A stretch of DNA of 64,000 nt, from assembly GCF_000385925.1 (NCBI RefSeq), contig NC_021175.1, positions 248,501 to 312,500 on the forward strand. The letters run 5' to 3'. Every line of letters begins with the position of its first letter. The first letter of the stretch is position 1. The position numbers and the translations under genes were made by a program. This document shows positions 29,264 to 38,322 of this stretch, in pieces. Below the pieces are notes generated by a model that was given only the letters and a program-made list of their open reading frames with translations, made no database searches and was not told where the DNA came from. The DNA comes from Streptococcus cristatus AS 1.3089 (GTDB taxonomy: Bacteria > Bacillota > Bacilli > Lactobacillales > Streptococcaceae).

Positions 29264-29298
29264 ATCCCCTATTTTAGTTTAGGGGATTCTTTGTTTTT
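29264..29298 (+). terminator. Terminator after glmS
   Basis: ATCCCCTA (29264-29271) pairs with TAGGGGAT (29280-29287), then a T-rich tract. Confidence 0.9.
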
Positions 29299-29393
29299 AC
29301 TCATTATTTTATCAAGTAAATGAATCTTTCTAAATTAATGTGGAGGAAGTTTTTTGATTTTTAAAAAATTATGTAAATTTTTACTCAAACCTA

Positions 29394-29447
29394 TTGACAA
29401 GCGGGAAAGAAGAGTGTATAATTACAACTGTAAACAAAAAGTTTACA
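29394..29447 (+). promoter_or_regulatory. clpL promoter with an inverted repeat at the start site
   Basis: Consensus TTGACA (29394-29399), 17-bp spacer and TATAAT (29417-29422). TGTAAAC-N5-GTTTACA (29429-29447) begins at the predicted +1, so it may be an operator or a 5-prime protective hairpin. Neither a CIRCE nor a clear CtsR heptad repeat is visible here, although clpL is a heat-shock gene elsewhere. Confidence 0.75.
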
Positions 29448-29491
29448 CAGAATTTATTCAGAAGATGAGGAAATAGCCGGAAGGCGATTAT

Positions 29492-29725
29492 TTTTGGGAG
29501 GATTAAAAATTATGTAAAATTATCTTCTTTTGAATGAGATTTGATTCACTCATAAAAACAGAGACTGACTCAGTCTTGATTTTTGGAAATCGAATAAGTT
29601 ATGTAAAGTAATAGATAGGAGAAGATCTCCCAAATGAATATTTATAGTGGATAAGGAAGAGATTTCTTATCTGAAATTTTGGTAAAAATAAAAATTATGT
29701 AAAGAAAAATATATAAAAGTGAGGC
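29492..29725 (+). promoter_or_regulatory. clpL leader with three AUG-UAA modules
   Basis: The ~300-nt leader contains TTTTGG-N12-TTATGTAAA three times with identical internal spacing: TTTTGG at 29492, 29581 and 29677; TTATGTAAA at 29510, 29599 and 29695. Each holds an ATG directly followed by TAA, the first behind GGGAGG. Hairpins lie between modules: AGACTGA/TCAGTCT (29562-29576), GGAGA/TCTCC (29618-29630) and GATAAGGAA/TTTCTTATC (29650-29671). A related TTATGTAAA lies before the promoter at 29369. The function is unknown. Confidence 0.65.
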
Positions 29726-29731
29726 AATGCT

Positions 29732-31843
29732 ATGAACAACAATTACAACAATTTTAACAGTATGGATGACCTTTTCAACCAACTCATGGGGCGTATGGGT
29801 GGCTACAATAGCGAACACCGGCGTTACTTGATCAATGGTAGAGAGGTCACACCGGAAGAGTTTGCTCAGTACCGAGCTACTGGAAAGCTCCCTGGTCAAA
29901 TGGCTAGCGAACAGGATTTGCAAGCTGGAGCGCATGGGCCTAAGCAAGACGGCATTCTGGCTAAGCTAGGTCGCAATCTGACCCAAGAAGCGCGTGAAGG
30001 CAAGCTGGATCCAGTCATTGGACGCAATAAGGAAATCCAAGAAACAGCGGAAATCCTTTCCCGCCGGACCAAGAATAATCCAGTTCTGGTCGGAGATGCA
30101 GGTGTCGGAAAGACCGCTGTCGTAGAAGGATTGGCTCAGGCTATCGTCAATGGTGACGTGCCAGCGGCCATCAAGAACAAAGAAATTATTTCTGTTGATA
30201 TTTCTGGCTTGGAAGCTGGTACTCAATATCGTGGTAGCTTTGAAGAAAATATCCAAAACTTGGTCAATGAAGTCAAGGAAGCCGGGAATGTTATCCTCTT
30301 CTTTGACGAAATCCATCAAATTCTGGGTGCAGGATCTACTGGCGGAGACAGTGGTTCTAAGGGACTGGCAGATATTCTCAAACCAGCGCTTTCGCGTGGT
30401 GAACTGACTGTTATCGGGGCTACTACTCAGGACGAGTACCGCAATACTATTCTCAAAAATGCAGCTTTAGCTCGTCGTTTCAATGAAGTTAAGGTCAATG
30501 CACCGTCTGCTGAGGATACTTATCAGATCCTTCGAGGTATTCGGGACCTGTATGAAAAGCACCACAATGTCATCCTGCCGGATGAAGTGCTGAAAGCGGC
30601 TGTGGATTACTCTGTTCAGTATATTCCACAACGGAGCCTGCCAGACAAGGCCATTGACCTGGTCGACGTGACTGCTGCCCACCTGGCAGCCCAGCATCCA
30701 GTAACCGATGTCCATGCGGTTGAACATGAGATTGCTGAGCAAAAAGACAAACAGGAAGCAGCTGTTGAGAAAGAAGATTATGAAGCAGCTCTGAATGCCA
30801 AGACCCGCATCGAAGAGCTGGAAAAGAAAATTCAAAACCACACCGAGGATATGAAGGTAACGGCGACAGTCAACGATGTAGCTGAGTCTGTTGAGCGGAT
30901 GACGGGAGTGCCGGTATCTCAGATGGGTGCCAGCGACATTGAGCGCCTCAAGGGCATGAATGACCGCCTCAAAGCCAAAGTTATTGGCCAAGACAAGGCT
31001 GTAGAAGCTGTGGCTAGAGCCATCCGCCGTAACCGTGCAGGCTTTGACGAAGGTAACCGTCCGATCGGCAGCTTCCTCTTCGTTGGTCCGACAGGGGTTG
31101 GTAAGACTGAGTTGGCTAAGCAACTGGCTCTGGATATGTTCGGTACCAAGGATGCTATCATCCGTCTGGACATGTCTGAGTACTCTGACCGCACCGCTGT
31201 TTCCAAGCTGATTGGTACGACTGCTGGTTATGTCGGCTATGATGACAACAACAACACTCTGACCGAGCGCGTGCGCCGCAATCCATACTCTATCATTCTC
31301 TTGGATGAGATTGAAAAGGCTGATCCACAAGTGATTACCCTTCTCCTTCAAGTTCTGGATGATGGACGTTTGACGGATGGTCAAGGGAATACAGTCAACT
31401 TCAAGAACACGGTTATCATTGCAACTTCTAATGCTGGCTTTGGCTATGAAGCAGGCTTGGAAGAGGATGCAGAAAAGCCTGAGCTGATGGATCGACTCAA
31501 ACATTATTTCCGCCCAGAGTTCCTCAATCGTTTCAATGCAGTGATCGAGTTCTCTCATCTCAAGAAAGAAGATTTGATGGAAATTGTGAATCTCATGCTG
31601 GTTGAAGTAAATCAAACTTTGAGCAAGAAGGAAATTGATCTGGCTGTATCTGATGCAGCTAAGGAGTTCCTGCGTGATGCTGGTTATGACCAAGTCATGG
31701 GTGTTCGTCCACTCCGCCGTGTCATCGAGCAGCAAATTCGTGACAAGGTGACTGACTTCCACTTGGATAACCTAGATGCTAAGCACCTGACTGCAGATAT
31801 GGAAGATGGAACTTTGGTGATCCGTGCAAAATCAGCAGAATAA
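29732..31843 (+). CDS. clpL: Clp protease ATPase subunit / chaperone ClpL
   Basis: The 703-residue HSP100 protein starts [18 protein letters not shown], the Asn/Gln-rich ClpL N-terminus with no Clp N-domain or zinc finger. AAA1 has GDAGVGKT and AAA2 has GPTGVGKT; a UVR-like coiled region ([19 protein letters not shown], middle part) sits between them. No ClpP-binding loop motif is obvious. ClpL is a stress disaggregase important for heat and penicillin tolerance in streptococci. GTGAGG precedes the ATG. It is monocistronic, and repeat copy 3 follows. Confidence 0.95.
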   Translation: MNNNYNNFNSMDDLFNQLMGRMGGYNSEHRRYLINGREVTPEEFAQYRATGKLPGQMASEQDLQAGAHGPKQDGILAKLGRNLTQEAREGKLDPVIGRNKEIQETAEILSRRTKNNPVLVGDAGVGKTAVVEGLAQAIVNGDVPAAIKNKEIISVDISGLEAGTQYRGSFEENIQNLVNEVKEAGNVILFFDEIHQILGAGSTGGDSGSKGLADILKPALSRGELTVIGATTQDEYRNTILKNAALARRFNEVKVNAPSAEDTYQILRGIRDLYEKHHNVILPDEVLKAAVDYSVQYIPQRSLPDKAIDLVDVTAAHLAAQHPVTDVHAVEHEIAEQKDKQEAAVEKEDYEAALNAKTRIEELEKKIQNHTEDMKVTATVNDVAESVERMTGVPVSQMGASDIERLKGMNDRLKAKVIGQDKAVEAVARAIRRNRAGFDEGNRPIGSFLFVGPTGVGKTELAKQLALDMFGTKDAIIRLDMSEYSDRTAVSKLIGTTAGYVGYDDNNNTLTERVRRNPYSIILLDEIEKADPQVITLLLQVLDDGRLTDGQGNTVNFKNTVIIATSNAGFGYEAGLEEDAEKPELMDRLKHYFRPEFLNRFNAVIEFSHLKKEDLMEIVNLMLVEVNQTLSKKEIDLAVSDAAKEFLRDAGYDQVMGVRPLRRVIEQQIRDKVTDFHLDNLDAKHLTADMEDGTLVIRAKSAE

Positions 31844-31873
31844 GGATCGAGCAATCTCAAAATTTCGTAAAGC

Positions 31874-32047
31874 GAGGCTAGGACTTTTGTCCTAGCCTCT
31901 TAATTGTCTTTGGATTGTCGAGTAAGACGCAGTGGTTGAGTGGGCCCTACTCCGCTGATTTCATCGGCTTTTACAGCCCTACTCAACTGTGCGGAGGTGA
32001 GACGACGAAATCGAATTCTAACGAATTACCGATTTCTGTCCCACTCT
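31874..32047 (+). repeat. Intergenic three-stem repeat, copy 3 (first loop inverted)
   Basis: Full 174-bp copy between convergent clpL and the AraC gene. Its first hairpin reads GGACTTTTGTCC where the others, in the same orientation, read GGACAAAAGTCC, so the loop is inverted relative to the stem. It ends in GTCCCACTCTC followed by six Ts. Confidence 0.9.
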
Positions 32048-32150
32048 CTTTTTTAGTCAATCCTGTCAAAGTCATTTCCTTGCCTCGCAGGAGCATTTTT
32101 GGTCTTGGTGTCCAGATAAAAAATCTCCAATCATCTGGCTGGAGATTGTC

Positions 32151-33023
32151 TTATTTTCTTCTATATTGACTTGGTGTCATTCGATAGTATTTTTTAAATT
32201 GCCGATTGAAATTAGAAAGGTTATTAAAACCAGACTGGCTTGAGATTTCTAGAACGGACAGAGTGGAGTGCTGGAGGAGCTCGGCAGCCCTGCGAAGGCG
32301 AAATTGAATCAGGTACTCAATGCAGGAAACGCCCAGATGCTTTTTGAAGAAATTCATGAAGTGCGTCGGACTGTAGCCGCAGATGCCAGACAGCTGATTA
32401 ATAGAGAGTTCTTCCTGATAATGTTCATTGATATAGTCGATGATGGAGCGGATTTTCTCTTCCTTGCGGTAGCCCTCGGCAGACAGCTCCTTAGAAACGA
32501 TATAGTCGTTCTCAAAGAGCAAGTAGAAGAGCTGGTTGAGCTGGGCTTTGAGCTGAAATTCATAGTATTTCTTTTGACAATAACCTGTTTCCATAGTAGC
32601 CAGCAGGCATTGACGAATTTCCTCATAGGCTTGATCAGTCGGCTTGATGACATGGACAAAGTCCAGTTGTCCGTTGTAGAGAGGTTGTAGGTAGTGGATA
32701 CCAGCTTGATCCATGGCCGAATAGCCCATTAAGTCCAAATGAAAGTTAATGGCATCCATATAGTGGCGCTGCTGCTCAATCGGATGAATGGAGTGGAGGG
32801 CATTGGGACGAATCAGGACAATATCGCCTTTATTACTATTAAAATAATGATAGTCGATATGAAATTGGGCGCTTCCTTCGTGGACATAAATGATTTCAAC
32901 ATCTGTGTGCCAGTGGAAGAGGATGTCAGGTTGACCGTTTTCCGTAATGGTCCGCGTCAGGGAATAGGGGGTCCCTTGATTCTTATATTCAGTAGTTTTG
33001 TGCAACTGCCCCAAATCCATCAT
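32151..33023 (-). CDS. AraC family transcriptional regulator
   Basis: The 290-residue protein has an N-terminal cupin-like sensor domain (about residues 20-150, with FHWHTDVEIIYVHEGSAQFH, core HWHTDVEIIYVHEG). Two AraC helix-turn-helices follow (190-290, with LSINQLSGICGYSPTHFMNFF and LEISSQSGFNNLSNFNRQFK). It probably controls sugar genes; no target is adjacent. AAGGAGG precedes the ATG. A 10-bp inverted repeat lies 20 bp upstream. Confidence 0.9.
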   Translation of the reverse strand: MMDLGQLHKTTEYKNQGTPYSLTRTITENGQPDILFHWHTDVEIIYVHEGSAQFHIDYHYFNSNKGDIVLIRPNALHSIHPIEQQRHYMDAINFHLDLMGYSAMDQAGIHYLQPLYNGQLDFVHVIKPTDQAYEEIRQCLLATMETGYCQKKYYEFQLKAQLNQLFYLLFENDYIVSKELSAEGYRKEEKIRSIIDYINEHYQEELSINQLSGICGYSPTHFMNFFKKHLGVSCIEYLIQFRLRRAAELLQHSTLSVLEISSQSGFNNLSNFNRQFKKYYRMTPSQYRRK

Positions 33024-33042
33024 GGCAGCCTCCTTCGTAGAA

Positions 33043-33071
33043 TACTATCATTTTTTAAGATAATGATAGTA
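33043..33071. repeat. Inverted repeat upstream of the AraC gene
   Basis: TACTATCATT (33043-33052) and AATGATAGTA (33062-33071) are perfect 10-bp arms with a 9-nt spacer. It is a candidate operator or 5-prime hairpin for the minus-strand AraC gene. Confidence 0.6.
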
Positions 33072-33281
33072 GAAAATGTGTTTGCCAACTATTATAATAT
33101 AACTAAAAAGAAAATGAAAGTGGGAAAACAAATTTCTGAAAGCTCGGTTTGGCACGGACCGAGAGTGCTGGGAAATTTTGAGTAAGTAGGTGAAAAAGAG
33201 AGATCAGTATTGTATTTATGCACTATAAGAAATATTCATTTGGGTAAGAAGAAGTCATTGTGACGAATGGAGGAAATATTT

Positions 33282-33668
33282 ATGAAGATTGAGCATATAG
33301 GTCTTTATGTTCGAGATTTGGAAGCGGCTCGGCATTTTTTCGAAACATATTTTGCAGCCACAAGCAGTGTTTTCTATCATAATCAGAAAACAGGTTTTCA
33401 GTCTTATTTTTTGACCTTTGCTGAGGGGGCGCGCTTGGAGATTATGACACGGGCTGATGATTTAGCAGATGGCAGTCGGGAGTTGCTTTTTACAGGCTAC
33501 CATCATCTAGCTTTCAGTTTAGGTAGTCCGGAAGCAGTTGATGAGCTGACGGCTCGCTTGGAGAAGGATGGCTATCTTGTTTTGAGTGGTCCTAGAGTGA
33601 CGGGGGACGGCTATTATGAAAGCAATATCCAAGCTTTTGAAGGCAATCAGATTGAACTGACCGTTTAA
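33282..33668 (+). CDS. VOC (glyoxalase/bleomycin resistance) superfamily protein
   Basis: The 128-residue protein MKIEHIGLYVRDLEAARHFF has the paired beta-alpha-beta-beta-beta modules of the vicinal oxygen chelate fold. Potential metal ligands are His5, Glu in LEIM, His in YHHLAFSL and the final Glu of NQIELTV. It is close to lactoylglutathione lyase-like proteins, but the substrate is unknown. ATG 33282 follows GGAGGAAAT. It is monocistronic and ends in a bidirectional terminator. Confidence 0.88.
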   Translation: MKIEHIGLYVRDLEAARHFFETYFAATSSVFYHNQKTGFQSYFLTFAEGARLEIMTRADDLADGSRELLFTGYHHLAFSLGSPEAVDELTARLEKDGYLVLSGPRVTGDGYYESNIQAFEGNQIELTV

Positions 33669-33703
33669 ACATTTTTAGCTATCACCAGTTCCTTATAAAA
33701 TAA

Positions 33704-33756
33704 AAAAAGTGTGGAATCCATGGCTCTTTTGAGCTCATGTTGCTTCCACACTTTTT
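33704..33756. terminator. Bidirectional terminator between the VOC gene and a membrane-protein gene
   Basis: AAAAAGTGTGGAA (33704-33716) is perfectly complementary to TTCCACACTTTTT (33744-33756), with A and T tracts at both ends. It lies between convergent genes. Confidence 0.9.
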
Positions 33757-33767
33757 ATTGTGCTGTT

Positions 33768-34118
33768 CTATCTAGCGGCCTTCTGTTCTTTATTTTTGTG
33801 AAGGATAAAGGAGTTTGAAAAACTCAGGCTCGCTAGTACAAAAAGAAGAAGGGTTGTTGCTGGATAGCTAAGGGAGATATGATTGGTTTTGATGATAAAG
33901 AGAAGGGCAAAGGCAAGAATGGCAAAGAAAATGCTGAGGCTCCAAGTCATACGGCGACTTAATAAATGCTGCTCAAAGAGCAGAGGAATGAGGAGACAGC
34001 CTAGAAGAAGGCTCGTTGGGAAAACGACATACTCGGCAGAAAAAATCGTCAAGATGCTCAGGGTGACAAAAAGGCAGCTAAGCACGTGATGGGTATAGTT
34101 GAGCCAATTTATTTTCAT
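33768..34118 (-). CDS. Small membrane protein, unknown function
   Basis: The 116-residue protein MKINWLNYTHHVLSCLF has four hydrophobic segments (about residues 10-28, 33-50, 58-76 and 82-103) and a charged tail KNKEQKAAR. I do not recognise a family. Start ATG 34118 lies behind GGAGG; the frame extends upstream to 34175 without another ribosome site. It is divergent from ctsR. Confidence 0.7.
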   Translation of the reverse strand: MKINWLNYTHHVLSCLFVTLSILTIFSAEYVVFPTSLLLGCLLIPLLFEQHLLSRRMTWSLSIFFAILAFALLFIIKTNHISLSYPATTLLLFVLASLSFSNSFILHKNKEQKAAR

Positions 34119-34329
34119 TGGAAAACCTCCTTTTGATGATGATTGTTTGGATACGGTTGATGGTGTAAAAACCACACTTTCACATCTTTATTATAAGTCT
34201 TTAAAAGCAAAAAGCAAGCGTTTACACTCTTTTTTATCCAGTCCATCAATCTTTTTCATTACTCTGAATTATCAGATATTTTCAAGCTTTCTGTTACTTC
34301 TTTTTCTTTCAAAAAATAGATTTTTTCGG

Positions 34330-34352
34330 TATAATAGTCAAAGATAGTCAAT
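34330..34352 (+). promoter_or_regulatory. CtsR operator and promoter of ctsR-clpC
   Basis: TATAAT (34330-34335) is followed directly by the heptad direct repeat AGTCAAA (34336-34342), GAT, AGTCAAT (34346-34352), matching the CtsR consensus RGTCAAA-N3-RGTCAAA with one mismatch. TTTCAA at 34307-34312 is a possible -35. This indicates autoregulation by CtsR. Confidence 0.88.
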
Positions 34353-34406
34353 GTTAGAGAAGACTTGAATGCTTATTCTTAGATATAACAGATAGAAAGG
34401 TATATC

Positions 34407-34865
34407 ATGGGCATCAAAAATACCTCGGATAGTATAGAAGAATATATCAAAAGAATTTTGGCGCAGGCAGGCATGGTCGAGCTGAAGCGCAGTGAGTTAG
34501 CTGATGTTTTTCAGGTAGTTCCGAGTCAGATCAATTATGTGATTAAGACACGCTTTACAGAGAGTCGGGGCTATATCGTGGAGAGCAAGCGCGGTGGCGG
34601 TGGCTATATCAGGATTGGTAAGATTGAATTTTCCGATCGGCACCAGATGCTGTCTGATTTGTTGACCAATGTTGGTGAGTCGCTCAGCCAGCCAATTTTT
34701 TCAGATATTTTGCAGCTGCTCTTTGATGAAAAAATTATCAGCCAGCGTGAAGGAGATTTGCTCCTAGCGAGTGCCAGCGATGCTGTCTTGGGGACAGATG
34801 CTCCGAGGATTCGAGCCAGAATGTTACGGAAAATTTTGCAGCAATTAGATAGAAAAGGAAATTAA
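34407..34865 (+). CDS. ctsR: Transcriptional repressor CtsR
   Basis: The 152-residue class III heat-shock repressor has the winged helix with SQINYVIKTRF and the glycine-rich wing ESKRGGGGYIRI (about residues 60-71) that reads DNA and senses heat. It represses clp genes through heptad repeats, one of which lies at its own promoter. clpC starts 4 bp downstream. Confidence 0.97.
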   Translation: MGIKNTSDSIEEYIKRILAQAGMVELKRSELADVFQVVPSQINYVIKTRFTESRGYIVESKRGGGGYIRIGKIEFSDRHQMLSDLLTNVGESLSQPIFSDILQLLFDEKIISQREGDLLLASASDAVLGTDAPRIRARMLRKILQQLDRKGN

Positions 34866-34869
34866 GGAT

Positions 34870-37298
34870 ATGAATTATTCAAAAGCTTTAGTAGAAAGCT
34901 TGGAGGCGGCTCAGCTCTTAGCTGGTCATTTTGCTACAGATTATTTAGAATCGTGGCAGGTGCTGATGGCTCTGGCTAATAATCCCTACAGCGTGGCAGG
35001 CTCGGCTCTAAATGAATTCCCTATTGAAGTGGATAAACTAGAAGAAGCGGCCTTTGACATTACTGGAAAAGAGTACCGAAAAAGGGTGGTTTTGACTTAT
35101 TGCCTTTCTCTCACCGTTTGGAGGAGCTCTTTGCTCAAGCAGGGCAGATTGCGGAAGCTGTCCATGCTAAAAGCTTAGGAACAGAGCACCTGCTCCTAGC
35201 TATGCTATTTGACCGTGGCACCTTGGCAGCTCGTGTGTTAGAAGCCGCAGGTTTTAGCTATGATGATAAGAGTATAGTCCCTCGATTTAGCGATTTGCGA
35301 AAGGCTTTAGAGCAGCGTGCTGGCTGGGGCAGAGAGGAAATCAAGTCGATTCGCTCGCTAAATAAAAACACGGCCTCTGCCAAACAAACCATGGCAAATA
35401 TGATGGGCATGCCTCCTTCAACTAGCGGTGGTCTGGAAGACTATACTAGAGATTTGACAGAGCTGGCTCGGGCTGGTCGTCTGGAACCAGTCATCGGGCG
35501 GGATGAGGAAATTTCTCGGATGATTCAGATTCTTAGTCGCAAGACCAAGAATAATCCCGTTTTAGTCGGTGATGCGGGGGTCGGTAAAACGGCTTTGGCT
35601 CTGGGCTTGGCTCAGCGCGTGGCAGCTGGCCAGGTTCCGGCAGAACTTGCTAAGATGCGCGTCTTGGAATTAGACTTGATGAATGTTGTCGCTGGGACTC
35701 GTTTCCGCGGAGACTTTGAAGAGCGGATGAACAACATTATCAATGACATCGAAGAAGACGGCCATGTCATCCTCTTTATCGATGAGCTGCATACTATTAT
35801 GGGCTCTGGTAGCGGGATTGACTCGACCTTGGATGCGGCCAATATCCTGAAACCTGCTCTGGCTCGTGGAACCTTGCGAACAGTTGGAGCTACGACGCAG
35901 GAAGAATATCAGAAACATATCGAAAAAGATGCAGCTCTGTCTCGGCGTTTTGCCAAGGTAACCATTGAAGAGCCTACTGTAGCCGACAGCATTGCTATTT
36001 TGCAGGGTTTGAGAAAGAGTTATGAGGATCACCACAAGGTGCAGATTAGTGATCAGGCTATTGAAACAGCGGTCAAGTATGCTCATCGCTATCTGACCAG
36101 CAAGCATTTGCCAGACTCTGCCATTGACCTTTTGGATGAGGCTAGTGCAACTGTGCAGAATAAAGGACCGCAGAATTATAAACAGTCGGATTTGACGCCT
36201 GTGGATCAGGCTTTGATGGCTGGAAAGCTGAAAAAAGTCAGCCAGTTACTAGCCAAAGAGCAGGAACCAGCTGTTTACAAGCTGAAGGTGGAAGAAGGAG
36301 ATATCCTAGAGACTCTCAGTCGCTTGTCTGGTATTCCTGTGCAGAAATTAACTCAGACAGATGCCAAAAAATATCTCAATTTGGAAAAAGAACTGCACAA
36401 GCGAGTTATTGGACAGGATGCGGCAGTTTCGGCTGTCAGCCGAGCTATTCGTCGCAATCAGTCAGGTATCCGCACCGGCAAACGCCCAATAGGTTCCTTT
36501 ATGTTCCTAGGGCCAACGGGTGTCGGAAAGACAGAGCTGGCTAAGGCCCTGGCAGAAGTTCTCTTTGATGATGAATCAGCCCTGATTCGCTTCGACATGA
36601 GTGAATATATGGAGAAATTCGCGGCGAGTCGTCTCAACGGGGCGCCTCCGGGCTATGTAGGCTATGAGGAAGGCGGCGAATTGACGGAAAAGGTGCGCAA
36701 CCGACCTTATTCTGTCTTGCTCTTTGACGAGGTGGAAAAGGCTCACCCAGATATCTTCAATGTCCTCTTGCAGGTTTTAGATGATGGCCAGCTGACCGAC
36801 AGCAAAGGGCGTAAAGTGGACTTCTCCAATACCATCATTATCATGACCAGCAATCTGGGGGCAACGGCCCTGCGGGATGATAAGACGGTTGGTTTTGGGG
36901 CGCGGGATATCCGCTTTGATCAGGCCAATATGGAAAAACGCATTCTGGAAGAATTGAAAAAGACCTACCGGCCTGAATTTATCAATCGGATTGATGAAAA
37001 GGTGGTCTTCCACAGTCTGTCTGCTGAGGATATGCAGGAAGTGGTCAAGATTATGGTGCAACCGTTGATTAGGAGTCTGGCAGAGCAAGGCATCGTGCTT
37101 AAATTCCAAGCTAGTGCCCTGAAACTACTGGCTCAGGAAGGCTATGATCCAGAAATGGGAGCACGTCCGCTGCGTCGCACTCTGCAGACGCAGGTGGAGG
37201 ACAAGCTGTCTGAGTTGCTCCTGACTGGAGATTTAGCAGCTGGTCAAACGCTCAAGGTTGGCGTCAAAGGCGGTCAACTCAAATTTGAAATGACTTAG
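34870..37298 (+). pseudogene. clpC: ATP-dependent protease ATPase ClpC, frameshifted near residue 70
   Basis: The first frame (34870) encodes the start of the Clp N-domain (MNYSKALVESLEAAQLLAGHF) through ITGKEYRK, then drifts out of frame and stops at 35178. The second frame, open from about 35100 to 37298, carries LPFSHRLEELFAQAG, the second N-repeat, and both AAA modules ([16 protein letters not shown]) to the end. Joining the frames with a -1 shift at the A5 tract 35079-35083 restores a ClpC of about 809 residues with the family spacing. So one A is missing, or ribosomes slip there. ClpC unfolds substrates for ClpP; it follows ctsR under the CtsR operator. Confidence 0.85.
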
Positions 37299-37313
37299 GA
37301 AAGGATGTTTGCA

Positions 37314-37754
37314 ATGGAAATTCGTGTGATGGCAGAAAAGGATTATGCCTTTGTTTACCAGCTGTGGCTCTCTTGCAGTGGTGTAGGAATCAATAGTTTA
37401 GATAACTCTGAGGAAGGGATTGCCCGTTTTCTGAAGCGAAATCCTGAGACCTGTCTGGTTGCCTTGGAGAACAATAGCTTGATTGGTGCTATTCTGATTG
37501 GAACGGATGGCTACCGAGCTTACATTTATCATATCGCTGTTCATCCATATTTTCGTAGAAAAGGAGTGGGCAAGGCCCTGGTTGAACAGGCCTTGTCAGC
37601 AGTGAAAAAGCTTGGCATCCATAAAGTATCATTAGTCGGTTTTGAAAAAAATCAGCAGACCAACCTTTTTTGGGAGAAAATGGGATTTTCGGCCAGAAAT
37701 GATCGCCTTTACCAAAATCAGGGACGGACGGAGATGATTCGACAGGATACGTAA
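37314..37754 (+). CDS. GNAT family N-acetyltransferase
   Basis: The 146-residue protein MEIRVMAEKDYAFVYQLW contains the acetyl-CoA loop HPYFRRKGVGKALVEQAL (about residues 74-91, RRKGVG) and GFEKNQQTNLFWEKMGF near the C-terminus. The substrate is unknown. ATG 37314 follows AGGAAAGGA, 15 bp after clpC, so it may share the ctsR-clpC transcript. An 8-bp inverted repeat GTAAGTAA/TTACTTAC overlaps its stop codon. Confidence 0.85.
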   Translation: MEIRVMAEKDYAFVYQLWLSCSGVGINSLDNSEEGIARFLKRNPETCLVALENNSLIGAILIGTDGYRAYIYHIAVHPYFRRKGVGKALVEQALSAVKKLGIHKVSLVGFEKNQQTNLFWEKMGFSARNDRLYQNQGRTEMIRQDT

Positions 37755-37777
37755 GTAAGCTGATTTACTTACCATTC

Positions 37778-37807
37778 TTGCTAGGCTGATCAGAGTCGCG
37801 TTATAAT
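37778..37807 (+). promoter_or_regulatory. Promoter of the ECF S-component/lipoprotein operon
   Basis: TTGCTA (37778-37783) and TATAAT (37802-37807) with an 18-bp spacer. No riboswitch-length leader follows; the start codon is 33 bp downstream. Confidence 0.65.
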
Positions 37808-37839
37808 ACTAGAGAATATCGTTTAGAAAGGCAGTAGTT

Positions 37840-38322
37840 GTGTCTCTTCGTTACCTTACTCGAATCGCTCTTCTGGCGGCTGTCTGCGTCGTGCTTCGTT
37901 ATACCTTTGCTGGCCTACCCAATATCAAGCCGATTACAGCGCTGTATTTTCTCTTGGTGGATTTTGAGGACTTGAAGGGCTCGCTTCTAATCATGTCTAT
38001 CAGTATCTTTGTATCTTCTTTCCTCTTTGGAATGGGGCCTTGGGTCCTTTTCCAGATCTTGTCCTTTGCGGTGGTCATTTGCTTATGGTACCTGCTGTAT
38101 CGGCGACTGGGCTTGTTTGGCCAGAGTATGTTGGCCTTGCTTTTAGCCTTTAGCTATGGTCTTGTGATTGATGGTATCACAGCCTTGATTTATCAAATGC
38201 CTTGGTGGACCTATGTGGTGGCAGGGGCAGGTTTCAATCTAGCTCATGCCTGTTCAACCATGCTCTTTTATCCTATCTTGTATTTTATTTTAAGGAGACT
38301 TTATCATGAAAAAAATCTTTAG
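37840..38322 (+). CDS. ECF transporter S component-like membrane protein
   Basis: The 160-residue polytopic protein has five or six helices and an N-terminal TRIALLAAVCVVLRYTFAGLPNIKP region (key LPNIKP), typical of ECF substrate-binding subunits. It would capture a vitamin or similar ligand for a shared EcfAAT module encoded elsewhere. The start is GTG 37840. Its last 17 bp overlap the DUF4430 lipoprotein gene, so the two proteins likely act together; a corrinoid-like ligand is possible but unproven. Confidence 0.8.
   Translation: MSLRYLTRIALLAAVCVVLRYTFAGLPNIKPITALYFLLVDFEDLKGSLLIMSISIFVSSFLFGMGPWVLFQILSFAVVICLWYLLYRRLGLFGQSMLALLLAFSYGLVIDGITALIYQMPWWTYVVAGAGFNLAHACSTMLFYPILYFILRRLYHEKNL

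Noticed and set aside
29340..29460. CtsR or CIRCE operator at clpL
   Set aside because: No RGTCAAA-N3-RGTCAAA or TTAGCACTC-N9-GAGTGCTAA was found; the nearby ACTCAAA and TTGACA do not form the heptad repeat.
30467..31762. 431-codon minus-strand open frame
   Set aside because: It is antisense to clpL, whose strong codon bias leaves the opposite frame open; no start signal or recognisable protein.
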